DNA of 64,000 nt from Incurvaria masculella (Eukaryota > Arthropoda > Insecta > Lepidoptera > Incurvariidae): contig OX335642.1 of NCBI GenBank assembly GCA_946894095.1, positions 21,959,021 to 22,023,020 of the forward strand. The letters are read 5' to 3'. Under the pieces are notes generated by a model, which ran no database searches, had not been told where the DNA came from, and saw only the letters and a list, made by a program, of their open reading frames with translations. Below are positions 45,156-57,035 of this stretch, in pieces. A program made the position numbers and the translations under genes. Position 1 is the stretch's first letter. The number at the start of each line of letters is the position of its first letter.

Positions 45156-45436
45156 AAAAAACTGGCCAAGTGCGAGTCGGACTCGCCCACGAAGGGTTCC
45201 GTACCATCCCACAAGATTAACCACAAAAAATCAGGTTTTTTGTATGGGTGCCCCCTTTAATTTTTATATTAAATTTCAGCAGCCTACCTATTACGGTTCA
45301 TGAGATACAGCCCTGTAACAGACGGACGGACGGACGGACGGACGGACGGACGGACGGACAGACGGACGGACGGACGGACAGCGCAGGCTTAGTAATAAGG
45401 TTCCGTTGGCACCCTTTGGGTACGGAACCCTAAAAA
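45156..45436 (-). mobile_element. (GTCY)n-bearing MITE, copy 3
   Basis: Begins actggccaagtgcgagtcgg and ends ggtacggaaccctaaaaa, with the reverse (GGAC)n tract at 45321-45380 and the ttacggttcatgagatacag block at 45291-45310. Confidence 0.9.
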
Positions 45437-46105
45437 CGTATTACTTTTGTACCTTCTCAAATCACAACTGTTTGAAACATGTAAACAAATTCAAAATATG
45501 ATGTAAGTATTGGAAGAATGCCGGTCATATATTTCGGTATAAATATAATAGTGTGAGCTATGAACGGTAATGAAAAATCGGACTTCGCTGGGCTCAGAAA
45601 TCCGAATACACCTCGCCTCGGGAAACTACGAGTACGTCCCAATCAAACGTCCCAATCAAATGAACTAAAGGTGGTGCATTTAAACATCGATTAACTTAGA
45701 CGACTTTTCCTGCAATAGGACCTTAAAAATTTTTTTTAACCTTATATTGGGAGTCTGTGCAAAACTAGGTTTTCATCTCTTCATAAAATTTACAAAGAAA
45801 TGTCGATTTACTGACGCCCTAACTTATAACACGAAGATGACTCCTTATATCAGATTCTCATATATTTTCGCAGTTTGCTACCTCCATAAATACCGCTACT
45901 CAAAGACGATAATTTACTTACAATTTACAATTTTAATTTATTTTCCAATATTTATTTCCAAAAATCACACGTATATACATAATTAACTAAAAAAAAACAA
46001 TAGGTTACAATAATACATTGCACAAGTATCTAGTTAATAAAATGATCCATTGCAGCCTACAGAAGAACAAAATTTTGTGTAGTAGCACGATTAGGCATAG
46101 TAGAT
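45437..46105. other. No gene recognised
   Basis: AT-rich spacer between two GTCY MITEs of the same orientation. Confidence 0.4.
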
Positions 46106-46406
46106 AAAAAACCGGCCAAGTGCGAGTCGGACTCGCACACGTAGGGTTCCGTACCATTGTACAAGATTAAAGACAAAAAAATTTTTTTTTTGTATGGGAC
46201 CCCCCTTTAATATTTTTTTATTTTTTATTTTACCTATTTGTTGTTGTAGCGGAAAAATAAATACACTTTCTGTGAAAATTTCAGCTGCCTACCTATTACG
46301 GTTCATGAGATACAGCCCTGTGACAGACGGACGGACGGACGGACGGACAGCGGAGTCGTAATAATAGGGTTCCGTTTTTACGCTTTGGGTACGGAACCCT
46401 AAAAAT
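46106..46406 (-). mobile_element. (GTCY)n-bearing MITE, copy 4
   Basis: Same structure and orientation as copy 3 and only 670 bp away; the microsatellite (46325-46350) is much shorter, while the flanking blocks are nearly identical. Confidence 0.9.
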
Positions 46407-46949
46407 GGTACTGTACTGTCTATTGTATGCAGTAGAATATGATAAGTTGACCCATTTTACGACGACAGATTTACTATTGTCAAGCGAATTTCATCTTAAC
46501 TCCAGCGGAACACACACCAAAGCACAATTATTTATACCGTGGTAATGGCTACAATTGAAATAACTCGTTCATTCTGCGTCAAAGCGTCACAGTCACCTCA
46601 CTACACACTGCAGTGTTGTAAAGCAACACTTAATGCTAAAGTTAAGTGTGGGTTTCACGACACGTAAGTTGAAAAAGTCTTCATTTTATTGTTTGTTTGT
46701 TTTAACTTCTTCAATGTTAGTAACTTTCATCTGAACTTCCTCATTTTTAGACCCGGGCTCAAATATACATTTCCTAGACTATCTTGCTCTTAATCTATGC
46801 CATGAACATTAAATATATATATTTTTTTATGTATTTTTCCAAACTTACTAATGTTTAAAAAATGCACTTAATTTTTCATAGTCAAATAACATATTTATTA
46901 TTAAAGAAAGAATGCTAATAAGCATAGTGTGGATTTTAAGAAACCTCAC
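46407..46949. other. No gene recognised
   Basis: AT-rich DNA; no motif supported. Confidence 0.4.
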
Positions 46950-47165
46950 GGAGATTGGGTGCATGCCTCATGGAGATTGAGTGCCATGCAAGGAACTTTA
47001 TTACATTGAAACACGAACAATACATATTTTATAGACGACATCGACTTCAACCATCATTAGATGGTTTTATTAATGCGATGGTACCGACCCGGGTGGGATT
47101 GACACTACAATCCAGTAAATAAGAAAGAAGACCTACAATTTTCGTACAACTTAGAATCCCATTAT
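46950..47165 (-). mobile_element. Family A fragment, diverged
   Basis: Minus-strand tail elements cccgggtcggtaccatcgc, aaatgtattgttcgtgttt-like and ggcatgcacccaatctcc remain, with internal deletions. Confidence 0.65.
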
Positions 47166-48556
47166 ATGGGGGAGATATCCATGAATCCCCTAGATTAGGT
47201 AAAAGTACTATTGGAAGTGTATATAGAGTTGGCTGGTATGAGCCAGCTCGTCTCGCCGGTCTATCGCAGGAGTCCACCGAGACTCAAAAGCTGGACGGAC
47301 ATACAAGTAAACGCGACGCCAGCCTGGCGCGTCGCGACGTTGTTACGACTGGCTGTGTTCACGCACCATAAAGCTTTATGATCTCATACAGCTGCCTGGT
47401 CTTGCAGACCGCAAAACACAATGTAGAACATCGAACGTACAACCGTAGATATCGCATTTTTGCCGCGGCTGCACTCGCGTGAATTTCGGCATTTGGTGCA
47501 AACGATTTTAAGAGGATACTCTATCGTGTGTAAGTCCATATGCCCATGAGTTACGACCCTTAAGTATCTTTTACACATCTTCTTCAAACATAATGTTTCT
47601 CCATGGAAATCAATTTCGATTAGAATTTAAAGATACTATTTAAATAGTTATTTATTTCAATAACTTATTTTACAAGGAGTTAAAAAATGATGGAAGGTAA
47701 TTTTGCGTTGATGTCCTTTCGTGCACTTGCTCCTTCGATTTAGATCTTTCTTTAATAAAGTGCTGCGTTATTGTATATAAATAACTTACCTTTACGAAGT
47801 ATTCGACTTGATCGCGATTATTGTGTTTTAGAAGACACGACGGATAGGAAAACTACATATTTAATTTAAGGACGATTGAATTAATATTGTGAGGTGTATT
47901 TAGCTAGCGATATAAAACGGGAAGATTAGGTATTGTCAGATATTGGTTTCCTAAAATCGTGTTACTGCTAAGATGCACGCGTGCGGTCATTGGCGATAGA
48001 TGACCTTGAAGTGACAAAGACAATGTTAATTACCGCTAGTGTGAAAGAGCTAACACTATTTTGCCTTGTTCGAATTCGGTAACATGTTCTAAGGGGCCTT
48101 TGCTCAATCTGCTATTTATAACAGTGTATTTAGATACGTCATCGTCGTCAAACACCTAATTATGTCTAACCCCTCTCCCCGTCTTTACACCATAATCATG
48201 TGAGGTTTTTTTTTCAAATCGTCCAATCCTCTTCACCGGATTCAAACCAGAGTAGTTCTTTTTATATAGCAATAAAAAAGGAGATAAATTGACCCATTAC
48301 TTGACAGAGTCATGCACGGAACCGTGGATGGGGACGAAGGGGGGGTCGGGAGACTCGGCAAACATAAAAATATTTGAAATTGGCTCGCGTGAGGAGCGAA
48401 CTCGCGGCCGCGGCGCGGCGTGACCTGGAAACGTGTATATATCGTCCAAATGTTTCTCGGGGTGGAGAACGACGAAAGAAAGGAGCTCTATGGTTGCATA
48501 CAACTCGTCGCCGGTGGAATTTTTGGTTCCCCAACGGTCGCATTATCTCGACCAAG
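47166..48556. other. No gene recognised; GC-richer patches
   Basis: Patches at 47230-47350 (gcgacgccagcctggcgcgt) and 48340-48430 (gaactcgcggccgcggcgcg) are CpG-rich and may be regulatory. No supportable gene. Confidence 0.35.
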
Positions 48557-48910
48557 GTGCTGTGTGGGTTCCGGCACGTTAGTGGAATACGATTGGGTCC
48601 ACTGAATTTCTTCTCGTGCATGTCGTAAGAGCCAACTAAGGGGTCATTCGTGATACGGATTCCACGTTAAACTGTATGTGCTTACTTATCAGAGGGAATC
48701 CCGACATTACCGGTACACGGCACCATAGCATTGAATGAACGATGGTCGAAGTGGCAATACAAATTGTCCGTGTTTTTCATTGAGTTCAATGTTGCTGTGC
48801 AGTAAAAGGAATGTCCTGGCATGGCACCTAGTCCCTATGAGGTGCGTTGGATTAATATCATGCAGGCAGTTGTGATATTAGCCATCCATGTCAGGTCACA
48901 TAAAAGCCTA
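48557..48910 (+). mobile_element. Family A element, third head type (best copy)
   Basis: Head: aaggtgctgtgtgggttccgg, gattgggtccactgaatttc, tcgtgcatgtcgtaagagcc. The tail follows with ggattccacgttaaactg and is complete to gtgatattagccatccatgt. There is no tRNA A box or 5S core in the head. Confidence 0.85.
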
Positions 48911-50345
48911 TCATCAATGATGCGGAGGTGTGGGGATATAGAGCCTAACAAAACCGAAGTAGTGCATTACCCACGATGATTTTCCTTCATCGTAAGCATT
49001 TGTGTTAAGAATACAATGAAATTTAAGCGAGGAACTATCAAACTTGAAACAAGAAAGAAAGAGTGATGCATCCCAGCAGCTGTCGAGTCAACGATTTCAA
49101 GGGCTGAACCGGCGTATGTGAGGGAATTCGATCGATTGTAAAGCAATCAGAAGTGAATGCCTAAAATTCTACCTAGTAAGAGCATATAAGGTATGTAATC
49201 TAATTCCGTTATCGCTGGTTACCCCCAAGGGCAAGAATGATGGCCAAACCACAAAGTCATGATAAAACGTAATAATAATTTGAGTTTTGTTCATATAAAA
49301 ATGGAAAAAAAAACGTATTAATTAAAACCTTTAAAATGTGTGTTGTCGAAGTATTTTTTAAAAAATTATCTTTGCCTATACTTTTATTTCACCAAACCTT
49401 TATTAAAATTATTTTTAAATAAAAGTGGCATTGAATTTTTTTAGGACGGTTGAAATTCTATATTTACAGGTTTGTATGGCTGATGATAGCTTCCAATATA
49501 TATGTTTTTATTAATTAATTAATTTATCCTAATAGTCTTAAAAAAATGAAGAAATAATAAGATAAATATAAATATTTCATTTCATTTATTTAAACTTTTT
49601 TGGATCCGCCGATTCTATCAACCTGTAGAGAAGAATCCTCGAAGAATCTTTAGTGTTTCACATTGATGAAATCCATACTGAGATCTAACTGCTACTGCCA
49701 AACAATTCTTGGTTTAACTGCTTAATGCATAGAACAAGAAAACAGAAACAGCAACCCTCAGTGCAAATGGATTAGAAATAGAACTTACATACTAAGGATG
49801 ACAATTAATTTTGTAGCAAGAATAATGTTATGTGCTTATTTTTTTTATTTTGTACTAAGTCGAAATAGTTATATTATTTATTTATTTTGGCTGTATGGCC
49901 AAAAAAGTAAACTAAGGATTTGATTTGATTTTAAAAAGCTAAGCTAAAAACGATTCATAAAAATATATTTTTTATGAATAGTATAAAAAACTAAAATTAT
50001 AAGTGATCTAGAGTAATCTCTTCATTTACCGTTTTAGCAAGTACTAGCCGATCGAAAGTATTTCAAGCGATGAATGGTTCCGGCTCAAACGCTTCAATTT
50101 ACCCGGAATTCGCGAAACGGCAGCAAAAAAGCAGTAAATTTTATGCGATTACGAGCGTATAATATCGATCCGTTCGCGAGCTGCGAATGTAGGCGCTGAC
50201 ACGCGTGTTGTGACGGCGCCACGCCTCGCCACGCTCGCAGCGAGCGGGCGCGTGTTATGACACCCATTTTATTTATTGGATGTTACATTTCAGCCCTTCC
50301 TCCTCTTCGGCCTCGATGTGTTCGCCCTATTGAATGACAGTATTA
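48911..50345. other. No gene recognised
   Basis: 49120-49141 shares an exact 20-mer (gagggaattcgatcgattgt) with 17715-17735, inside otherwise weakly similar surroundings, so a further diverged repeat is present at both places. A CpG-rich patch is at 50190-50255 (cgccacgctcgcagcgagcg). Confidence 0.4.
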
Positions 50346-50542
50346 TTTTTTTATGTTACTGGTCATGGATGACTAATACCACAACCACCGTCACGATATT
50401 ACCCCACCACTCTTCCCGAAGGAATGAGGTGACATGCCAGGACCTTCTCTTTATTAACACGGGTACATTCAACTGCATGGAATATTCTGAAATTTTCTTG
50501 CTGCCGCTTTGACCATACTTCCATGTAATGCGATGATCCAAC
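50346..50542 (-). mobile_element. Family A tail fragment
   Basis: Plus-strand tactggtcatggatgacta through gcatggaatattctgaaatt is the inverted tail, with the A-run as tattttttta at 50343-50352. The head is missing. Confidence 0.75.
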
Positions 50543-50559
50543 CCTCAACTATAGCCAAC

Positions 50560-50690
50560 GGTCCTGCCAGGTGTTCTTTGGACGATGTGGAGACGACCTA
50601 TCCCTTTGGAAGCTATCACAGATGGTGTGGGCTTGGATGCCCTACGCAAGGCAGTCTGAATGGAACTTCTCCTCTGAACGATGATGATGA
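50560..50690 (+). repeat. Possible LINE 3' coding remnant
   Basis: The strings ctttggacgatgtggagacg and ggatgccctacgcaaggcag then gaacgatgatgatgat resemble the end of insect LINE genes; translation in frame gives ITDGVGLDALRKAV followed by a stop. Too short to be sure. Confidence 0.3.
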
Positions 50691-51319
50691 TTTTTTAAAA
50701 AAAATTGAAATATGGCCGGGCGGAGAAGGTTCCCTAAAAAAAGGCATTTAATTCATCCGATTTTTAAAAAATATTAAAATATAAATAAATTTAATTTGCT
50801 TTTGAAGCAAAATAAATAGAAGCGTTTTAGATTTTTTTATTTCCGTTGCTTTACGGTAATTTCTACATTAGGTATGTATATTTCCTGTACAGCTACCGGT
50901 GCTATACGTTCGCCTTAATATGCATCCGTATGAAAAGCTTCGCATTTCGTAGTATTTCAATTATGTACGCGCGATGCGGCGTCGTTGGCAGCGGGCTTTT
51001 ATCATTCATCGGGGGATGCGGGCAGCGGTAGAGGGCATAGTCCCAGCAGCAATGGATGCAATAAGAACTCTGTGAGTCCAAAAACAAACCGTCGATAATT
51101 CGTAGTCATGGAGTAGAAAGAATTTCGGTCCACACAATATCTAACGTTTAGTTCAAATTTGTCCCATGCGAACTAGAACAAGTGAACTCAGAATACTAGT
51201 AAGCACGGTGCGAAATTAAACTAACAGTCAGATTTCACCACTTACTTGCCTGTTCACCAGGCGAGCTAATTAACCAGGGTCCATGAAAGAGCCATCCAGG
51301 ATCAAAACACATAAAAACA

Positions 51320-51562
51320 TGTTGCTACGCCAGGAACATTGCACTGGATAAAAATCACGGTCAATTTTCCTTACCGCTTCGTTCATCGTTCATTCAATGC
51401 GATGTACCAACCTTGGCGAGATAATCCGACTACCTGTTAAACCAGGAAGGCAACCTACAGTTTTACGTGGAATAGGAGCCACGAACATCCTCAACGGTCG
51501 AAAACGGCCACCTTGCCTGATCAAAAGTCGTTGCGAAGGGCCACTGAGCCATCGGGGCTGAC
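51320..51562 (-). mobile_element. Family A element, degraded 5S-type head
   Basis: On the minus strand the head opens gatggctcagtggcc (A-box-like) and contains tttcgaccgttgagg, the linker seen after the 5S core at 10342-10690; the 5S core itself is eroded (only aaggtggcc remains). The tail is present in part. Confidence 0.65.
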
Positions 51563-52825
51563 ATGCATCGCGTATTCTAGCCACTTCTCAAAGTAACGCG
51601 TCTCCCAAAATAAATCATTTTTGGCTCCACGCAGCCGCAGCGCCGCCTCCGCTGCCACAGTAGGTGCGAGTGTTAAATAAGTGCGGTCCGAGGACATTTC
51701 CCAGAGGTTTCAGCGAGTTATAGCGCCTGAAATATTCAGGGAGCATCAAGCTACCGGGTTGCCGTCGGACTCTATGCAGCACCCGGCCGCAAGAAACTTC
51801 ACCTACTAATTGTGTGCCAAAAAGACCTAAAAATGTACTGACTTCTTGAAGCGAAGCTTCATAACGGGCGTTAGCTTGGATGGGACTTTTTTTAAAGTAT
51901 ATCTGATGCAACGATAATAATTTTCTAACAGAGGTTCTAACGTTCCAAATTTGAAAAAAGTGGCCGCCATTTGTCGTAGTCTACGACGCTCCAAATTTTA
52001 TCAAAATGGCTGACATTTCGATCTTATTTTATTATATACGGTCCCTATTATACGGTTCTTCTAACATAAAAATATTCACGTTTCCATACAAGTTACAAGT
52101 AGACCCATAATATTGATGCACACAGACACCCCACTGGGTGTGGCTAGTGTGTATATGATAGTGCGATAGTATAAATAAATAATTTTTTGACTATTTGTAA
52201 TAACAAATAATTAATGCGATCTTAAATAATACATGGTTATGATTTTTTTTCTATACAATGAATCTCTCTACCTAAGCAATAAATCGATCAAAGTATGGAA
52301 TTTAATTTATTAACGAAAATGGCGTGGAGATGTGTTTACACATCAGTTTATATGGAAAAAGCAAAAGGTTTCACGTTGTACATTTTAATTTAAACCCTTT
52401 TTTAATTTTTTTTTATGTAATTTGACTTTTCTCAAATACTTAAACATTTGTATCACATATATTATATGTAACTTCCTGCAGGCAAATTTTGTTTCCGGTT
52501 CTTTTTTCGTCTGAGGTAATCGAATTGAGGTATCAACGAGTGTGTACGCTCGAAAATACCTACAAAAATTATAAAAGAGAAAGTGTGTTTGTAGCTTTGT
52601 CATTATTTCACGTAGCGTCGATTTGATGTGATTGTTTGCATAGATATAGTTTATTGGCTAGATGATGACAAAGGGTACTTGTATCCGGAATAATAAATCA
52701 TACCAACCGACGTATTCGATGTTGTTCGAGTTGAGCCGTGTACAGTGGCTAGTAAATGATTAAAATTAAAAAAATTAAATTGTACAGCAAATGCTTAACG
52801 CGAATATGTTTCAACAAGCATAGAA
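51563..52825. other. No gene recognised
   Basis: An open frame of 98 codons on the minus strand (51911-51615) overlies a GC-richer patch, but I recognise no domain in it and there are no clear splice sites. Confidence 0.35.
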
Positions 52826-53185
52826 CAGAGTGGTCAGTCTGAGTTCTCACCTAAGTTGGCGCAAACCGATCGACTGGCGTTTTCCGTAAAAACGTCCAAC
52901 TCCATACAAGTTTTTTCTAGATATTCTGTGGTTTTACTTCTTTAAGCTGTCAAAGTCAAACTCGGACTTTCGATTTTTATGAAAACGCGGAGTCGGCGTA
53001 AACGGCAACGTCGACGTATTGACGGCAACGTTAAGTAAGTTGTCAAATCAAACTCGGACTCGCAAATGTTAGTTCGATTAACGCCAACTGCGCGCGCTCT
53101 TCAATTTCTCCATACAATTGAAAACGGCAGTCGATCGGTTTGCCGTAAACACAAATTTAGGTGACAACTGGGACTACAGGCTCTG
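52826..53185. mobile_element. Foldback MITE with CAGAG ends, 360 bp
   Basis: The ends cagagtggtcagtctgagtt and, inverted, cagagcctgtagtcccagtt continue into tcacctaa and caaaccgatcgactg on both sides, giving inverted arms of about 65 bp with gaps. Inside, tcaaactcggact occurs twice. No clear target duplication. Confidence 0.7.
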
Positions 53186-53411
53186 ATCAGAATCATGCGG
53201 CCACGGGAACAAAATACCGCACTTTGACACCGGTGTAATGACGATGAGAATATTTTGAAATATTGAATGGTGCAAAAACACCCAAACTTTTAGTTAGCAT
53301 TCATTAATGTTTTTGTTAATTTACCAACGGGTTTGGCCCGACATCGAATGGAAGACAAAGCCAAGAGTTCGACCAAAGAACTGAGTTCACATCCAATCAA
53401 CCGTTCACATC

Positions 53412-53585
53412 AAATCCCTGAAAGAATTAGGTTAAAGCTTTCATTTATAAGGGCATGCCAAGTTGAACTTTAGGGAACTTGGATGATTTCAACTGCCGGT
53501 TGGACCCTATCTTTTATCCAACGCTGTGGTAACCGGACGGGACCACCGAGTGCAGGAAATGGACCTACAGGGTTTATGGGTTTTT
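53412..53585 (-). mobile_element. Family A fragment, very diverged
   Basis: The order cttcatttataagggcatg, ccggttggaccctatcttt, tccaacgctgtggtaacc and ggaaatggacctacagg follows the inverted tail, but identity is low. Confidence 0.45.
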
Positions 53586-54117
53586 GGAGCGAGAGTGTAA
53601 TACGCGTATCTGGATACCATATCGGGGAATCGGCGCGATGTCACATATTACTTAAATATATCATACGTACATAGATCTCTTGTTCGTTAAGTTTCAGTCA
53701 CTATCTTAATAAGTCGGTAACTAGGTAGTTGGTATATTTGAAATATTATACATCCATCGAAATGGGTTTTGTCAATACATATATCAGATGTTGATGTGCA
53801 CAGTGCGATAGTTTAAACTAGAATTAATATATTATAGTTTTAATGAGCTCTTCAACTTTGTTAAATATCTATGATTTATTCAAAAAAAGAACCATTATAT
53901 ATAAAATAGTGATATCACTGATGAGTAATGTATGAAGTCTGTGGTAAACACAGAGTTTCCTTGTAAACACTGACAATTCCTAACATTCTCGCATCGCCGA
54001 TTCATCTACACGGTTCCGAGTTCACCTCATTCATCTGCGGCGTTTACGAGCCTTCAGATCATAGTAAAAGCAAAACAGTAAGCCATCTTTATAGAAAGGA
54101 ACCGTGCGGAAAGGTGC

Positions 54118-54200
54118 CTAGTAAAATAAATGGTTTCCATCCAGTTCAATGAAGCCGTGCCTAATTCCTTCGGGAATGCGGTGAGTCGGGCTCACAACTA
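54118..54200 (+). mobile_element. Family A fragment
   Basis: ggtttccatccagttcaatg, aagccgtgcctaattccttc and gggaatgcggtgag are tail pieces with a deletion between them. Confidence 0.7.
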
Positions 54201-54439
54201 CTGTCATTGTAGCAAATACTTTTTCGTACCTAAGGACGCACGTCATTTTTTAACAGTTATGATCGACCGTGAAGCAAGAATACATTAATTAAGAAATAGA
54301 GCTATAAAAAAACGAATGTATGCTTATGTTACGGTTAAAGCCCGATGTTGGTTAAAGTTGGAAATATTTTTTGTTCTTTAATTACAAAGCTGGACTGGAA
54401 CCAGCAAACAAAATCAGATTTTGAAAATGATTAGAAAAA

Positions 54440-54535
54440 ATAAATTGGTCTGGACATTCGTCTGAGGCAGGATTCGCACCTGCGATCCTTGGCGTAAATA
54501 TTGAATGTTCTACCACTGGGCTATCTAGACAATTA
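54440..54535 (-). mobile_element. tRNA-derived SINE (second family)
   Basis: On the minus strand gatagcccagtggtagaac fits an A box of the Gly/Asp/Glu type and gcaggtgcgaatcctgc forms a perfect T-arm stem with a 7-nt loop. The D and acceptor stems are imperfect and the anticodon arm is not clear, so this is a tRNA-derived SINE head and not a tRNA gene. The downstream part (atgtccagaccaa) matches 58737-58755. Confidence 0.65.
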
Positions 54536-55298
54536 CGTTCAAGTCAAAACTTTTTCTGATTATTATCAAAATCTAATTATAATACGTAAATGTTGATGAT
54601 ATTGTATAACCTTAAATAAATGAGATACTTAACTGCGATGTCATTTAAAAATTTCAAAAAGACGAAAGCATCGATAATCAATGCATGATAGCAAAGCTAT
54701 ATTTGAAATCTATGGTAAATATGTACGGTAAATATATCTGTATTTCTCATATTGAGTGTTCAACCTTTTTATAAAAAAGTGTATGAATATTTGTCTCATT
54801 TGAGAATGAGAACTGACAGTTTTATCTTTAGGTTATAGATCGATCATCTATCTACATATTTACTATTTTGATTATCAAGATTCACTGTGGTTATTAATAA
54901 ATAAAATTAAATCCGAAACATCCGAATTCTCTTATCACGCTCGTAAGTGACTCGTTGGGAGTGTAATGACTTACTTATCTCGTGTTACTGTGCCTCAAGA
55001 CACTGACGGTGCTCCGCAGACCGTGTCGTGATCTCGGGCTTTAGCCCTTTGACTCGGTGCTCCGTCGTAAATCTCACGGAGAAGATGTTGCTTTAATTTT
55101 GTGCTTTGACGCGGCGTCGACCGGTTCATTGGAGGCTCAATACGAGTTGGATAGTTGATGGATTTGTGTTATTCATTCTTATTTCATTTGAACGCTTCGG
55201 CGATCACTTTAAAAATTGAGCGAGATGTTAATTTAACGAGTCACTTCGAGAGAGATGCTCGTACATTTTCTTGGTCAGATAATTAGATTAGGAGAAGA

Positions 55299-55704
55299 GC
55301 GGCTCGTAGCCTAGTGGCGCGGGGACTGGCCTAGCCTACCAGAGACCTGGGTTCAATACCGACATGCACCACTGTCTTTCTCTTTCCGAGTTCGATAAGT
55401 GCAATTCGTTACGAATGCGAGCTGCTCCATGGTTCGGAATCCATGTAAAACTGTAGGTCCCCTTCCCCTACTAGGTGGTAGGGTTTTTGCCCGTTCGGGT
55501 TGGTACCATCGCATTGGATGAAAAGATGGTCGAAGCGGCAATAAAAAATTGTCCGTGTTTTCCATCCAGTTTAATGTAGCCGTGCTCATAAAGGGAAGGT
55601 CCTGGCATGGCACCAAATTCCTTTGGGAATGAGGTGTTTTGGGCTAATATCATAACGGTAGTTGTGTGATATTAGCCATCCATGTCAGGTCACATAAAAA
55701 AAAA
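55299..55704 (+). mobile_element. Family A element, full length, tRNA-like head (reference copy)
   Basis: A box tagcctagtgg (55307-55317), B box gggttcaatacc (55349-55360). The linker ctttccgagttcgataagtg leads to ccatggttcggaatccatg (start of the shared tail). The tail runs through ttcgggttggtaccatcgc, tcgaagcggcaataaaa, ggaaggtcctggcatggc and gatattagccatccatgtca to an A-run (55697-55704). Neither end shows a clear target duplication, but the element shape is that of a SINE. Confidence 0.92.
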
Positions 55705-56032
55705 GAACGTTTTTATTCTGACGAGACTGAACTCGATCATGCTGCACCTGTAATCAAAATGATAATCAAAAACAAATAATCAATGCTCGTACATATTCAC
55801 CGAAATAAGCTGTATTTCAGTGGTATTTTAATTTAAGCGGTATTTTTTTCTAATAGGAGATATATTGAGCATCTAAAATTTTTTAATATATTTTCGTGGT
55901 TTCACGGTCGATTCAAAACAAGTTTATCATACTAAGGTCTACCTAGGACTTAAAGCTTAACATAGGATAATCATGAAATCTTAACATGATAATCAAGGAT
56001 AATCAATCAATAACAAGCATAATCCCCCCCCC

Positions 56033-56195
56033 ATTTCATGCAACACTTTCTTTCTCTTTTTAAATTCGATAAGTGCATTTCACGGATTCGAGGTGTTCCA
56101 TGGTTCGGAACCCATGTAAAACTGAAGGGGCTTATTTAGTGCCAGGTACCATTGAATTGGATGGAAATATGGAGGAATTGGCAATCACATTTTTA
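56033..56195 (+). mobile_element. Family A fragment, no A box
   Basis: Linker ctttctttctctttttaaat and attcgataagtgcattt, then ccatggttcggaacccatgt, and tail to gcaatcacat with internal deletion. Confidence 0.75.
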
Positions 56196-56754
56196 ATTAA
56201 TTTGTCCTTGCTTCACTGTCAATTTAACAAAAAATATAATATTCATTAAAAAGCGACGTAATTGCTTGGTACGAAATAGGATATTTTAATGTAAATACCT
56301 AGTTATTAAATATGTTTTTGTAGAGTGTCATGCTTTTAGGTCGAATTGATAAATTGGTAAATTGGTTGTGGCAGAGATCAAGACGGACGGACTAGTATAT
56401 TTGCTGACTAGTATGTAGCTTTTGAAAAAAAAAACATAAGTCACCACAAAGATATCTACATATGTTTCACCCAAATGAAGAGTTGGGCTCGTGGGTATTA
56501 AATAATAAAAAAAAAATGTGATCAATTTTATTTTGTAAATTTACGAATTCACTTAATGTTTGGGCGCATTGTAATGAAATACAAAGATATTAAGGATAGT
56601 AATGAAGAAATTTATTACCGTAAAATCTTCATTTGATTATATTTAAGAGCCAAAACCGATCGTATTTACTTGGATATCAGGCCTAAATGATAGGTTATCG
56701 TTATGAAAAGTTATCGTTTGATATCACAGAACGAACTAAGTGTACCTTAAGCGT

Positions 56755-57035
56755 ACCTGGGCATAGATGGCTATTGTCATGATATAAGCCCAACATACCT
56801 CATCGGAACTAGGTGCCATGCCCGGACCTTCCGTATATTATATTGCCATTACCTTACCATGGCTTAATTGAACTTGATGGAAAATACATTCAATGCGATG
56901 GTACCAACCGAGGCGGGATCCAAAACATTCCACCTAGTAAGAGGGCACTTACAGCTTAACGAGAATTCCGAACCGCGAACGTCGAATCTCTTAGTCGGCT
57001 CTTATGATATGCACGGGATTTTTGTCGGAATTGGT
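56755..57035 (-). mobile_element. Family A element, third head type, partly deleted
   Basis: Minus-strand head ccgtgcatatcataagagcc and the tail in inverted order (plus-strand gcccaacatacctcatcgg, gaactaggtgccatgccc, gcgatggtaccaaccgagg). Confidence 0.75.

Noticed and set aside
54440..54535. A functional tRNA gene on the minus strand
   Set aside because: A and B boxes and a good T-arm exist, but the acceptor and anticodon stems do not form properly and a diverged relative is at 58695.
55299..55375. A tRNA gene at the start of the element
   Set aside because: Promoter boxes only; the same head is repeated many times in front of the same tail, as in a SINE.
55353..55616. 87-codon frame on the minus strand
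   Set aside because: Antisense reading of the family A reference copy.
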